Source: Anthropogastromicrobium chipingensis_A
Lineage (GTDB): Bacteria > Bacillota > Clostridia > Lachnospirales > Lachnospiraceae
NCBI GenBank assembly: GCA_963605535.1
Contig: CAVCXB010000012.1
Location: 1-39,678, forward strand
DNA: 39,678 nt
Direction: 5' to 3'
Part shown: in pieces, positions 24,714-33,637 of the stretch
Position numbering within the stretch: the first letter of the stretch is position 1
How the letters are laid out: each line of letters begins with the position of its first letter
The notes under the pieces: generated by a model
The model's input: the letters and a program-made list of their open reading frames with translations, nothing else
What the model was told of the DNA's origin: nothing
Database searches by the model: none
Program-made: the position numbers and the translations under genes

Positions 24714-26135
24714 TTACTTTGATCCAACCTTCTTAAAGATAACAACAACGGTCTTTAGAATAATCTGAATATCCAACTGGATGCTCCAATTGTCGATATA
24801 CTCACAATCCAGACGAACAACTTCCTCAAAATCCTCGATGTTGCTTCGTCCGCTGACCTGCCACAAACCGGTCAGACCTGGTTTCATGCTTAAACGTCTC
24901 TTGTGACGTGCCTCGTACTGCTTAAACTCATCGACTGTCGGCGGTCTCGTTCCAACAAGACTCATATCCCCCTTTAATACATTCCAGAACTGAGGAAGCT
25001 CATCAATACTCGTAGAACGGATAAACTTGCCCACCTTCGTGATTCTCGGGTCATCTGTCATCTTAAACATGAAGCCCTTCATCTCATTCTTCTCCATCAG
25101 CTCGGCCTTACGCGCCTCTGCGTCCTGATACATAGAACGAACTTTATAGATGTAGAAGTAACGTCCATTCTTTCCGACACGCTTCTGCTTAAAGATAAGA
25201 GGACCCGGAGATTCCAGCTTGACAGCTGGTGCGACAAACAGCATGACAACTGCGGTAATCACCAAACCAACAAGTGCTCCAACGATATCAATAATTCGCT
25301 TCATAACAAGCTTATTAAAATCAAAGAAACGCGGCGCTATGCTGATTGCATAGTGATTTCCAATCTGAGTAACCTCACGCTGGTATCCCGCGCCAAGACG
25401 GTCGAGCAGATCAATGTTGACATGAGCAATGACACCCATCTGAGCGAATTGCTCAGCATAATCCGCTATCTCTGCCCTTCTCTGATCATCTAATACCAGA
25501 AAAACTTCATCGACGATCTCTCGGCTGGCCACCTCAATCACATTGTCGCGGTTTGCCACCACACGATAACCCTCGATCTCTTCTCCTGCCATATCGCGGT
25601 CCACAATCGCCAGCGTAATCAGGTAATTCTCATAGGTGTTATATCGCTTTAAATCTTCTGTAAGCGTTTTTACACGATCTGCAGTCGTCAATACCAGCAG
25701 ATGATCTGCTTTTCTGGACTTAAAGACGGAGCGCAGCACCCGCTTACAGAGCAAATGCATTACTGACATCAACACGATATTGATGAGAACCGTCAATGCC
25801 CACACGCTTCTGCTGATCAGCTCGGTATTTTTGGTGACATAGAATACAGCGATCAGTACAGCCCCCATGATAACATTTAGCTTGATCGTGTATGTAATCT
25901 CCTCATACTTGTTTCGCTTCATAAAATAGCGATTCATATTGAATGACAGAAATACCAGAAAATAACTGATCAAAATCATCCATAAAGATGATAATACAGA
26001 AGAAAAATCAAATACAAACTTCCGAAAAAGTGACCCCAAAAAGCAAGCGGCAATGAAACTTACCACGAGGCAGACAGCGTCAATCCAGATCAGCAGGTAA
26101 TTCTGCATGCTCTTCCTTTGTTGACTCATATTCAT
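24714..26135 (-). CDS. Polyprenyl glycosylphosphotransferase (exopolysaccharide initiation)
   Basis: This membrane enzyme transfers a sugar 1-phosphate from a UDP-sugar to undecaprenyl phosphate, the first step of exo- or capsular polysaccharide synthesis. The N-terminal 130 residues hold about four membrane segments, followed by a CoA-binding-like soluble domain (HLLVLTTADRVKTLTEDL). The C-terminal bacterial sugar transferase domain is complete: KRIIDIVGALVGLV membrane segment, ESPGPLIFKQKRVGKNGRYF, YKVRSM, DELPQFWNVLKGDMSLVGTR and KPGLTGLWQVSGRSN. The start at 26135 (MNMSQQRKSM) follows AAAGG closely; ATG 26129 is the alternative. It lies downstream of the CpsD-like ATPase gene on the same strand, although no polymerase or flippase genes are present. 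Confidence 0.9.
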   Translation of the reverse strand: MNMSQQRKSMQNYLLIWIDAVCLVVSFIAACFLGSLFRKFVFDFSSVLSSLWMILISYFLVFLSFNMNRYFMKRNKYEEITYTIKLNVIMGAVLIAVFYVTKNTELISRSVWALTVLINIVLMSVMHLLCKRVLRSVFKSRKADHLLVLTTADRVKTLTEDLKRYNTYENYLITLAIVDRDMAGEEIEGYRVVANRDNVIEVASREIVDEVFLVLDDQRRAEIADYAEQFAQMGVIAHVNIDLLDRLGAGYQREVTQIGNHYAISIAPRFFDFNKLVMKRIIDIVGALVGLVITAVVMLFVAPAVKLESPGPLIFKQKRVGKNGRYFYIYKVRSMYQDAEARKAELMEKNEMKGFMFKMTDDPRITKVGKFIRSTSIDELPQFWNVLKGDMSLVGTRPPTVDEFKQYEARHKRRLSMKPGLTGLWQVSGRSNIEDFEEVVRLDCEYIDNWSIQLDIQIILKTVVVIFKKVGSK

Positions 26136-26265
26136 AAAACCTTTCTCATTATTTCCTTCATTGTACCACACGCATTCCCTTTAAACAACTTGTTTTTTCT
26201 ACCGAAACTGGCTATTTTTGCTGTCTGCATGAACTGTACTACCTATTGTTTGCTGCCTGTGCCAA

Positions 26266-27975
26266 TTATCTCTGTTGTCTGCACAACACTGTCCCAATAA
26301 CAGGCACCTTTGTTTTGTTCATTCGCTGCAGCCCCGAACGAATCTGATCAACATCTGCCTCATCGTATCCAATCGCATAAAGGATTCCATCTGATTGCTT
26401 CGCTAACAACTCTATACAAGCAAAAAAGGCAGGCGGTGCATCCACGATCACGTAATCCATACTCTTTTTCACAGCTGCTAGCGTCTCTGCCAGCTCATCC
26501 GATAAAAAAAACTGCAGTGGATCGAACACTTCACGATTTAATCCCAGAAAGTAGACCTGACTTTCCGTGATCTGCAAAATTGCCTGCTCTGCCGATGCTC
26601 GCGCCTCCATCAGATCCTGCAAATCCCACGGAATCGAAACATGCTTCTTTGACTGAAGCCAGCTTGTCATCAGACGACTGTTGACATCAGCATCGATCAA
26701 CATTACGCTCGCGCCATTTTTTGAAAGCATCTCAGCCAGATTCCACGCAAGTGTCGTCTTGCCCTCCCCTTCAAGCGTGCTTGTTACCATGAAAATAGAA
26801 CCTGCTTGCCGCTCATTCTCCTGGACATTCTTATCTTTTACAACCTCATTCTGCTGCTCCCAAAATTTCACTTTCACGCACAGCGCACTTAATGCCCGTT
26901 CATAACGTTCCCTGTGCTTTTTTCTTTTTAGATTCCCTCCTGGCAGACTTTCGAGCAATCGCGCGCCCAGACATTCCTCTGCCTGTTCTTCCCTTTTTAT
27001 TGTCCGATTTTCTGACGCATACCGCTTCACCATCCAAAACCAAATGCCAAGTGCCACCCCTGCGGCGATCATCGTTCCTCTCCACGGACTGTAGCGTACC
27101 GGCCACGCCCACAACCGAAACACACTTAAGGCCATATTGTTTGCACTAAATACTGCCGCCACAAACGCAAATACTAAAAAAGGAGCGGCCCACCCCAGAT
27201 GCCGCATTCCCTTTCTGCATGCTGCACGCATCATTTGCCGCCTGCATCGTTTCGTCACGCCTGGCATTTCCTGCCAGATGGCCGGCAGACTCCACGCATC
27301 TTTTGTCTGGCAGACGATGTAACCTATGAAGTGAGCAGAAAGTGCTTTGATCTCCTCCATGCAAGACTTCGCCCTTGCAAACTGCGCTTTGTGATTTTGC
27401 TGCGCTGTCATCATGAAAACGGATGCATCACACACTCCGGCGAGCCACACAGCCAGTCCCCCTTCTTCCAGATCCGGCCCGTCAACGATCACATAGTCCA
27501 TCAGACTTCCACAGGAGCGAAGCAGATCATGCAGCCGCGCATACTGCCCATCGTTTCCTAAAGCACACTCCATTCCTCCTACAATCTGATAGACCTTTTT
27601 TTCACGGTCATAGCTCAAAATGTCCCGCACGCCGCACAACCCGTCCAAAAAATCCTGCATGGGACGTTTCTGCCCGCTATTGTCAAACACCGTCTCTGTC
27701 ATCTGCTGCTTTAAGCAAAGAAACAATACACGCCTCCCCATTCGTGCCATTGTCTCGCAAAGCAGCGCACAAACTGCCGTTTTCTCTGGGGCACTCCCTG
27801 TCCCAGCCATATTGATCGTTCCCCGTTCGGCCTCTGCACATAGATCCATCGCCAGACGCAGCATATCCTGTTCCTGCATACTCTGCTTTTTGCGTCTCTC
27901 GCTGATGATGCCAAACGGCGGTGTCTGCATCCCTTTCATGATTTTTCTGACGGTCCCTTCCCTGCTCTGAAACAT
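26266..27975 (-). CDS. CpsD-like (BY-kinase family) membrane protein with duplicated ATPase fold
   Basis: The ATG at 27975 (MFQSREGTVRK) follows AGGAGG with 6 bases of spacing, giving 569 residues. The C-terminal domain (394-565) is a complete CpsD/MinD-type ATPase: Walker A TSTLEGEGKTT (398-408), Walker A' LIDADVN (426-432) and Walker B YVIVDAPP (508-515). Residues 50-225 have the same fold layout, but the P-loop is degenerate (AGTGSAPEKTA, 57-67) while a Walker B-like YVIVDGPD (161-168) remains. Two membrane segments (about 261-278 and 300-316) lie between the halves. No C-terminal tyrosine cluster is present, so autophosphorylation of the usual kind is doubtful. It probably regulates polysaccharide export with the glycosylphosphotransferase encoded downstream. 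The arrangement ATPase-TM-ATPase is unusual. Confidence 0.8.
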   Translation of the reverse strand: MFQSREGTVRKIMKGMQTPPFGIISERRKKQSMQEQDMLRLAMDLCAEAERGTINMAGTGSAPEKTAVCALLCETMARMGRRVLFLCLKQQMTETVFDNSGQKRPMQDFLDGLCGVRDILSYDREKKVYQIVGGMECALGNDGQYARLHDLLRSCGSLMDYVIVDGPDLEEGGLAVWLAGVCDASVFMMTAQQNHKAQFARAKSCMEEIKALSAHFIGYIVCQTKDAWSLPAIWQEMPGVTKRCRRQMMRAACRKGMRHLGWAAPFLVFAFVAAVFSANNMALSVFRLWAWPVRYSPWRGTMIAAGVALGIWFWMVKRYASENRTIKREEQAEECLGARLLESLPGGNLKRKKHRERYERALSALCVKVKFWEQQNEVVKDKNVQENERQAGSIFMVTSTLEGEGKTTLAWNLAEMLSKNGASVMLIDADVNSRLMTSWLQSKKHVSIPWDLQDLMEARASAEQAILQITESQVYFLGLNREVFDPLQFFLSDELAETLAAVKKSMDYVIVDAPPAFFACIELLAKQSDGILYAIGYDEADVDQIRSGLQRMNKTKVPVIGTVLCRQQR

Positions 27976-28094
27976 GTGTCCTCCTCTTTTTACTGTGTGC
28001 GTTTTTCGCTGTGTGTACATCCGTTTCATTTACAAGTGTAGCATGTGTTAAGAAATGTGCAAGCGCCTCTCATCGCTCAAATCGACAAGATGGG

Positions 28095-28123
28095 TTGAAT
28101 TTTAACGAAAAACACGGTATAGT
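28095..28123 (+). promoter_or_regulatory. Promoter of maf
   Basis: TTGAAT (28095-28100) is followed after 17 bases by TATAGT (28118-28123), about 38 bases before the maf start. Confidence 0.6.
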
Positions 28124-28160
28124 ATCAGCGAGATAATTTCGAAATGAACTTCAGAAAGGC

Positions 28161-28760
28161 ATGGTATTTATAGTGAAATTAGAAAAATGTGTTATTTTAG
28201 CATCTGGCTCTCCACGCCGCAAAGAACTTTTGGCTCAGGCTGGATTCACCTTCACCATCTGCCCAGCAAAGGGCGAGGAACACACAACAAAGATGCTTCC
28301 GTGCGATATCGTATGCGAGCTGTCCCATCAGAAAGCACTTGAAATTGCGCAAGCACAAAAAGACACCTGCTACGTGATCGGTGCCGACACGATCGTTGCA
28401 TTTGAAAATCGCATTCTCGGAAAGCCAAAGGATCCTGCTGATGCCGTTCGTATGGTTTCTATGCTGCAGGGCAATACCCATCAGGTCTACACCGGTGTTA
28501 CGCTCATCGAGGTCTGCGAAGATGGCACGCTGCGCGAAAAGACCTTTTATGAGGAGACAAATGTTCATGTCTGCCCGATGAGCGAGGATGAAATCACTTC
28601 TTACGTTGCGACAGGGGAACCACTTGACAAGGCTGGTGCATATGGCATTCAGGGTGCATTTTCCATCTACGTTTCCGGTATTGAGGGCGATTATTTCAAT
28701 GTTGTCGGTCTTCCGATCTCTCGTTTGTATCATGAGTTCTCGACTTTCATCAAAAAATAA
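28161..28760 (+). CDS. maf: Maf-family nucleotide pyrophosphatase
   Basis: Maf proteins hydrolyse dTTP, UTP or modified nucleotides to monophosphates. The signature VILASGSPRRKELLAQAGF opens the protein, followed by SHQKALEIA, VIGADTIVAFENRILGKPKD (catalytic Asp), GNTHQVYTGV, and EPLDKAGAYGIQGAFSIYVSGIEGDYFNVVGLP. The 199 residues are a normal length. The start is uncertain: the ATG at 28161 has only one base between it and AAAGG, and a GTG at 28173 (VKLEKCVILASGS) is 13 bases from it. It is a single gene with its own promoter and a hairpin terminator after the stop. Confidence 0.93.
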   Translation: MVFIVKLEKCVILASGSPRRKELLAQAGFTFTICPAKGEEHTTKMLPCDIVCELSHQKALEIAQAQKDTCYVIGADTIVAFENRILGKPKDPADAVRMVSMLQGNTHQVYTGVTLIEVCEDGTLREKTFYEETNVHVCPMSEDEITSYVATGEPLDKAGAYGIQGAFSIYVSGIEGDYFNVVGLPISRLYHEFSTFIKK

Positions 28761-28814
28761 CGAACGGCACTACAATAATAGTAATAGTACTATATATAGC
28801 AAAAAGTATTTTAA

Positions 28815-28848
28815 AAGGCGGTACCCATCGTTTGGTGGATACCGCCTT
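28815..28848 (+). terminator. Hairpin terminator after maf
   Basis: AAGGCGGTA pairs perfectly with TACCGCCTT, extended after one mismatch by CCA(T)C with G(G)TGG. The 3' side is followed by TGTTTGCTGTTTC, a modest U-tract. On the opposite strand it lies beyond the end of the surface-protein gene and may serve that too. Confidence 0.65.
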
Positions 28849-28928
28849 GTTTGCTGTTTCTATTTACTTTTTATTCTCTTACCTTCGTTTTCGCAAATCG
28901 CATTTATTTCTTTGCTGCTTGCTCTCAT

Positions 28929-31900
28929 TTACTTTTTGCTGCGCCTTGCAAGAACGATCATCGCAATTACCGCTGCTGCAAGGATGATTCCGATTACCAC
29001 AAGGATCATACCAATTATACTACTTGCATCATTGATACCAAGGATCTGATTGATCTGGCTGCCCTGAGTCGTTGGCATCGGCAACGTGCTGCTGGTGGCT
29101 TCTGCCGCTGCTGAGGACGATGCCGTACTTGGTGACGTTGATGGCGCGGTACTTGGTGCTGTGCTCGGTGCCGTACTTGGTGCGGTAGACGGTGCTGTAC
29201 TTGGCGCTGTGCTCGGTGTAGTCGACGGCTGTGTCTCAGAGGACGATGGAGCCGTTGTGCTGGTTGTTGCTTCCTGCGTAGTAGTCGTTGGCTCTGGCGT
29301 GGTAGGTGCCGTTGTCTGAGTGGTCGGCTCCTGTGTGGTAGTCGTTGGTTCCGGAGTCGTCGGCTCTGGTGTGGTAGCCTCGGTCGTTACCATCGGAATC
29401 TCTTCCGTCTTTGTCTCACCACATATTGTACAGGTATAAAGTTTTGTTCCAGTTGTCGTAGTCGTCGCCTCGGTCTGAACCACACCGTCGTCCCAGGTAT
29501 GATTTTCATTTACGGTAAGACGCATGGTTGCCAGATTGCCTGCCTCATCGGCTGCGGTGAAGACATATGCACCTGCCTTTGTAAGCTCATAGCTGAAGGT
29601 ATTGGCTGCATTTAAGCTGGCTGCCGAAGCAATCTCCTGATTATTCAGCTTTACAGAATACAGATTGGTATCCGATACCGTAATGGTAATCTTCTGATCC
29701 AGGCAATAAGTCTTGTCAGACTCTGCTCCACCGATGGTCGGTGCTGTCTTGTCGAGCTTAATACTGATCTGCTTCTCCTGGCTGATCGCTCCACTTGAAA
29801 TATTCATCAGATAATATTTCATCATGTAGCTGCCTTCCTCTGTGATCTCAATGCTTGTATTGGTTCCAAAGTTTGCACGATCATTTGTGAAGGAAAGGTA
29901 GAAGCCATCCGGTGCCTGAAGAATTGCATTTGCACGGTACCAGCCATTACTTCCCATTCCCTGTGTTAAAAATTGTGCATCTACATTTACGGTATAGTTT
30001 GGATCGTACTGTCCGCATACGGTACAGATACCGTTCGCGTAGCTGTGTCCATTATTTACAGTAATTGTAATCGAAGCTTCGTTGCCTGCTGCATCGACTG
30101 CCTTGATAACTTGTGCCTCAGATGCCGGTGCCACGGTGAGCGTGCCCTCTGACATGAGGGAAACCGGTGTGCCATTTACAGTAACCTGTGCAAGATTGGC
30201 ATCGCTGATGGTCAATGTCGGTGCCTCGCAGTAGGTTGTTCCATTTTCTGCTCCGCTGATGACCGGTGCTGTCTGGTCGAAATAAGCGGTGAACGTCTTT
30301 AAGGTACTAATAACTTTACCATCTGTACTAAGCAGATAATAATGGATTGCATTTTCGCCGTCCTGAAGGGTTACAGTCAGGCTGGTATTGGTTCCAAAGC
30401 TTGCCTCATCTCCATTCTGGCTAATGTAATAACCAGTCGGTGCTGTCAGGGTAATCGTATTTGTCGTGCGGTACCAATTTCCATCTGCGTCTGGTGTCGT
30501 TGTTACTGCATCAGCCACATCCGCAGATTCGCTTGCTGGCTCCTTATAATCTGGATCAGCTTCACCACAGTAAATGCAAGTACCCTTGTCAAAGGTATGA
30601 CCATTATTTACTGTATAGTGAACGGTGGTCTCATTTCCTGCCTTATCACGAAGAACGATGGTCTGCTCACCTTCTGCTGCATTTGCCGTAAAGGTGCTGT
30701 CTGCATTCTCTGTTACCGATGCCGGAAGCTCACATGCTTCACGATTCAGATTTTCCTCAACGATTGTAAAGGATACTGGGCCACAGTAAACCTTTCCCTC
30801 TTCGATGCCATTCTCCTGCGGAGCGGTGGTATCCAGATATAATTTTACAGTTCGCTGATCACTGATTGTCGTGTTATCCTCTTTGATCAGATAGTAAACA
30901 ATCTGATTCTCACCTTCATTCAGCTCTACATCCATGGTCGGCATTCTGCGTGATCTTGCATACAAATTGTCGATAATGTTGTAGCCTTCCGGCGCAGTAA
31001 GTGTAATATATTTGGTGTGGTACCAGCCATCGGTTCCCTGACCCTCTGCTGCACTGCCATCTTCATTCATTGCAGTAAGTGTCGCATCTGGAATCATGGT
31101 ATCTTCGGTCGGCTCTGGCACGTAATCTGGATCTTCTGCTCCACAGATTACACATTTTCCGTCCGAGAAGGTATGGCCATTATTGACAATCACATTCACG
31201 GTAGTCATGTTGCCTGCCTCATCGACTGCAGACACGCTTAACTGGCTCTCGCCTGGCTCTAATGTGAAGCTTCCATTCTCATCAAGTGTTACTTGCTGTC
31301 CATTTACAGTTACGGTAAATGCACTTTCATCGGTTACGGTTACGGTCTGTGCCTCACAATACGTCTTGCCATCCTCAATTCCTGTGATGACTGGCGGTGT
31401 CGTGTCCAGCTTATTAATTTTAATTTTAACAACAATATCTGTTATTGTATTGTACGTCTCGGTATCATATGGAACAAAGCTAACCAGTGCATTTGCCTCC
31501 TCCTGTGCCGGAAGAAGTGTCGCCGGATCGGTCTGCCATACAAACTGTCCAACGGAATCACTTGGAAGCGCGATATCGGACAATGGCTTTGTCACATACC
31601 CTTCCAGTCCTTCTGGTATTACATAGACTGGATCGACCTTCTGAATGGTCGTTGGCTGTGTCGTCGGTTCTGGTGTGGTACTCTCTGGCTGTACGGTTGT
31701 CGGTTCTGCAGTTGACGGTTCCGGAGCCGTTGTCTCGGTCTCGGACGGCTCAGTCTCGGACGGCTCGGCTGATGCCTCTGTCTTTTCAATCAAAGTCATA
31801 TCATTTTCAATCACCATGCCGGCAGTCACATCGGTAAGTGTGCCATCTGCTCCCGACATCTGCCACTGACGGCCATCTGCGTAAATACTATCCGGTACGG

Positions 31901-33059
31901 TACCATTTGTGTAAATGGTACTATCCGCTGTCGCCTCATCGGCATAGTCAAGTGTCCACTTATAAACACGAGAAACAGTTGTATCAGCCTTTACCAGTGT
32001 TGGAACGCTGTCGGTTCCAATCAGCTGTGAAAACTTTGGCTCTGTAAAATTCGAGTTGAGTGCCCATGCTGCTGCGCCATCTGCAAACTGGGACGAATCA
32101 AGCATCGTCACACCTGCAGGTGCCTCTTTAACAAAAAGACTGCCGTCAGCACTCTGCTTCGTTTCTGTGAAGACTGCAGACACGCTGCCATTTCCAGTGG
32201 TAGAAGAATAACCCGGCGCATAGCTTAAAAGAATCGGTGTCACCTGATCCTCTGCGAGTAAATTTGTAATGCTTAATCCCGTTGAATAAACCGACTCGAT
32301 CACATTTTCATTGTCCACTGCAAAATCACTGACAAATGCACTCTGCTTGGAAGAGGTAATATTGGCTCCTGTTGTGACACATGCAGTAATCTTACCATCG
32401 TTTCGTCCTGCAAGAACTGCTGCATCATTATTGGAAGTGATGGATGTATTCTCCAATTTGAGTTCTGTCACATAACCACTGCTTCCGATGTAACCAAATA
32501 CTGCCGCTAACGAATTCTGCATCCGATTTTCAATAATCGGTGTCTGAAGTGCCTCGGCCTGTGCTACCGATACGCTGCTGACCAAATCAGTGCCACTAAT
32601 CTGATCCATCGTAATGCCGCTTATGCTGTAGCCATTTCCATCAAATACACCGTCATAGCTCTTTCCTGACTGCACGGTCGTATCAAAATATCCGATCGGT
32701 GTCCATGAATAGGAAAAACCAAAATCAGCCAAATCACTCATGTTGATATTATCGGATAAGCTGACATTCTGCGTCTCCAAATCACCTGCATAAAAATGCT
32801 GGACAAACCATGCCAACTCTCCTGCATTTCCGATCTCGTAGGCGCGAATGTTATCGCTTGTGTAACCAAGCTGCAGCATATCCTGATTGTCAATCAGCTG
32901 TGGCTGCTCAAACTCGATATAGCCATTTGCGGTGCTGATTCCGTTTGTATACGTACTTGGCGCTGCCTCCTCTGCTGATACCGGAATATTTATCATGAGC
33001 ATAGCTGCCGATGTCAGCACGGCACTCCATTTTGCTTTTTGTCGTTTCATTTTCATCAT
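28929..33059 (-). CDS. Large cell-surface protein, GLUG/Ig-like repeats, Cys knuckles, C-terminal anchor
   Basis: The 1376 residues begin with a signal peptide (SAVLTSAAMLMINIPVSAEE). Residues about 90-290 look like a beta-helix with GLUG-like segments (YDGVFDGNGYSISGI, YVTELKLENTSITSNN). A Thr/Pro/Glu linker follows near 440-480. Then come four Ig-like repeats of the form DTTPPVITGIEDGKTYCE...DEAGN, each closed by a cysteine pair such as GHTFSDGKCVICGAEDPDY, GTCIYCGEADPDY, GICTVCGQYDPNY and LYTCTICGE. The tail is Thr/Pro/Ser-rich with nine PSTA-type units, then a membrane helix (IIGMILVVIGIILAAAVIAM) and RRSKK. It has no LPXTG motif. The architecture suggests a membrane-anchored, wall-spanning adhesin or binding protein. 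AGGAGG lies 9 bases before the ATG. Confidence 0.82.
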   Translation of the reverse strand: MMKMKRQKAKWSAVLTSAAMLMINIPVSAEEAAPSTYTNGISTANGYIEFEQPQLIDNQDMLQLGYTSDNIRAYEIGNAGELAWFVQHFYAGDLETQNVSLSDNINMSDLADFGFSYSWTPIGYFDTTVQSGKSYDGVFDGNGYSISGITMDQISGTDLVSSVSVAQAEALQTPIIENRMQNSLAAVFGYIGSSGYVTELKLENTSITSNNDAAVLAGRNDGKITACVTTGANITSSKQSAFVSDFAVDNENVIESVYSTGLSITNLLAEDQVTPILLSYAPGYSSTTGNGSVSAVFTETKQSADGSLFVKEAPAGVTMLDSSQFADGAAAWALNSNFTEPKFSQLIGTDSVPTLVKADTTVSRVYKWTLDYADEATADSTIYTNGTVPDSIYADGRQWQMSGADGTLTDVTAGMVIENDMTLIEKTEASAEPSETEPSETETTAPEPSTAEPTTVQPESTTPEPTTQPTTIQKVDPVYVIPEGLEGYVTKPLSDIALPSDSVGQFVWQTDPATLLPAQEEANALVSFVPYDTETYNTITDIVVKIKINKLDTTPPVITGIEDGKTYCEAQTVTVTDESAFTVTVNGQQVTLDENGSFTLEPGESQLSVSAVDEAGNMTTVNVIVNNGHTFSDGKCVICGAEDPDYVPEPTEDTMIPDATLTAMNEDGSAAEGQGTDGWYHTKYITLTAPEGYNIIDNLYARSRRMPTMDVELNEGENQIVYYLIKEDNTTISDQRTVKLYLDTTAPQENGIEEGKVYCGPVSFTIVEENLNREACELPASVTENADSTFTANAAEGEQTIVLRDKAGNETTVHYTVNNGHTFDKGTCIYCGEADPDYKEPASESADVADAVTTTPDADGNWYRTTNTITLTAPTGYYISQNGDEASFGTNTSLTVTLQDGENAIHYYLLSTDGKVISTLKTFTAYFDQTAPVISGAENGTTYCEAPTLTISDANLAQVTVNGTPVSLMSEGTLTVAPASEAQVIKAVDAAGNEASITITVNNGHSYANGICTVCGQYDPNYTVNVDAQFLTQGMGSNGWYRANAILQAPDGFYLSFTNDRANFGTNTSIEITEEGSYMMKYYLMNISSGAISQEKQISIKLDKTAPTIGGAESDKTYCLDQKITITVSDTNLYSVKLNNQEIASAASLNAANTFSYELTKAGAYVFTAADEAGNLATMRLTVNENHTWDDGVVQTEATTTTTGTKLYTCTICGETKTEEIPMVTTEATTPEPTTPEPTTTTQEPTTQTTAPTTPEPTTTTQEATTSTTAPSSSETQPSTTPSTAPSTAPSTAPSTAPSTAPSTAPSTSPSTASSSAAAEATSSTLPMPTTQGSQINQILGINDASSIIGMILVVIGIILAAAVIAMIVLARRSKK
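29121..29228 (-). repeat. Nine 12-base units coding for PSTA-type repeats
   Basis: The surface-protein gene encodes nine consecutive four-residue units (PSTT, six PSTA, PSTS, PSTA). At DNA level units differ mostly at third positions (GGTGCTGTGCTC against GGTGCCGTACTT). Changes in copy number would alter stalk length without shifting the frame. Confidence 0.8.
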
Positions 33060-33064
33060 ATATT

Positions 33065-33079
33065 CGGACCTCCTGTCCG
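33065..33079 (-). promoter_or_regulatory. Ribosome binding site presented in a hairpin loop
   Basis: On the minus strand CGGAC-AGGAG-GTCCG is a perfect 5-base stem whose loop is the Shine-Dalgarno core of the surface-protein gene. A stable form might hide or display the site. Confidence 0.45.
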
Positions 33080-33116
33080 GTTAAGGTAGTACCCCTTCAC
33101 CTTTTTCTTTGATTTT

Positions 33117-33145
33117 AGTATAGCATCCTACTCCCACAATGTCAC
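33117..33145 (-). promoter_or_regulatory. Promoter of the surface-protein gene
   Basis: On the minus strand GTGACA (33145-33140) is followed after 17 bases by TATACT (33122-33117). This leaves a leader of about 50 bases containing the hairpin around the ribosome binding site. Confidence 0.6.
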
Positions 33146-33264
33146 CTTAATAAAACGCGTCAATTTTTACAAATTCCTTACGTTATCGCCATTCATCGAA
33201 ATTCTATTTATAAAAAGCAATTCTGCAATCATCTTACAAGAGATGAGAAGATCGCTCTCGTCCC

Positions 33265-33522
33265 TCAATAGCGCTCTTTTAGAAATTCAGATACATTGGT
33301 ATGACCGTAGTGCACAAGCTTAGCATCAAACTCAGACATTCTCTTTTGAATCTGATCAATATCCTTTTGCTTTAACACACCGCTCTGCTCGTGTTTTGCA
33401 ACGACTTCCTTTGCTTCCTTGTAAGACTGAATTGTCAGATCCTTATAATTATTTTCCAGATACATCTGAACTGCATTTAATTTTTCTTCAATTTCCTTTA
33501 ACGCTTTCTTTCGCTCAAACAT
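33265..33522 (-). CDS. Small helical protein of unknown function
   Basis: The ATG at 33522 (MFERKKALKEIEEKLNAVQM) follows GGAGA by 6 bases and gives 85 residues; a longer frame starts at 33555 without a better site. The sequence is highly charged and helical, with heptad-like spacing (ALKEIEEKLNAVQMYLENNY, and KQKDIDQIQKRMSEFDAKL), so a coiled coil or helical hairpin is likely. No signal peptide, membrane segment or cysteine is present. The gene is divergent from deoD. I do not recognise the family, although similar small proteins are common in Lachnospiraceae. Confidence 0.65.
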   Translation of the reverse strand: MFERKKALKEIEEKLNAVQMYLENNYKDLTIQSYKEAKEVVAKHEQSGVLKQKDIDQIQKRMSEFDAKLVHYGHTNVSEFLKERY

Positions 33523-33564
33523 GGCTGTCTCTCCTTTTCTCTTTTCTTTTTGCACAAGTTTTGG

Positions 33565-33593
33565 TTGGCATACTGCCTAATTTATGGTATACT
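33565..33593 (+). promoter_or_regulatory. Promoter of deoD
   Basis: TTGGCA (33565-33570) is followed after 17 bases by TATACT (33588-33593), 44 bases before the ATG. ACAGGAGG just before the start is a strong ribosome binding site. Confidence 0.75.
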
Positions 33594-33637
33594 TCATATA
33601 GTATAACACTTTTTTCGAAGAGACAGGAGGTTTTTTT

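Noticed and set aside
29086..29319. Plus-strand ORF rich in Val/Gly/Ala repeats
   Set aside because: It is the antisense reading of the PSTA and Thr/Pro repeat tract of the surface protein.
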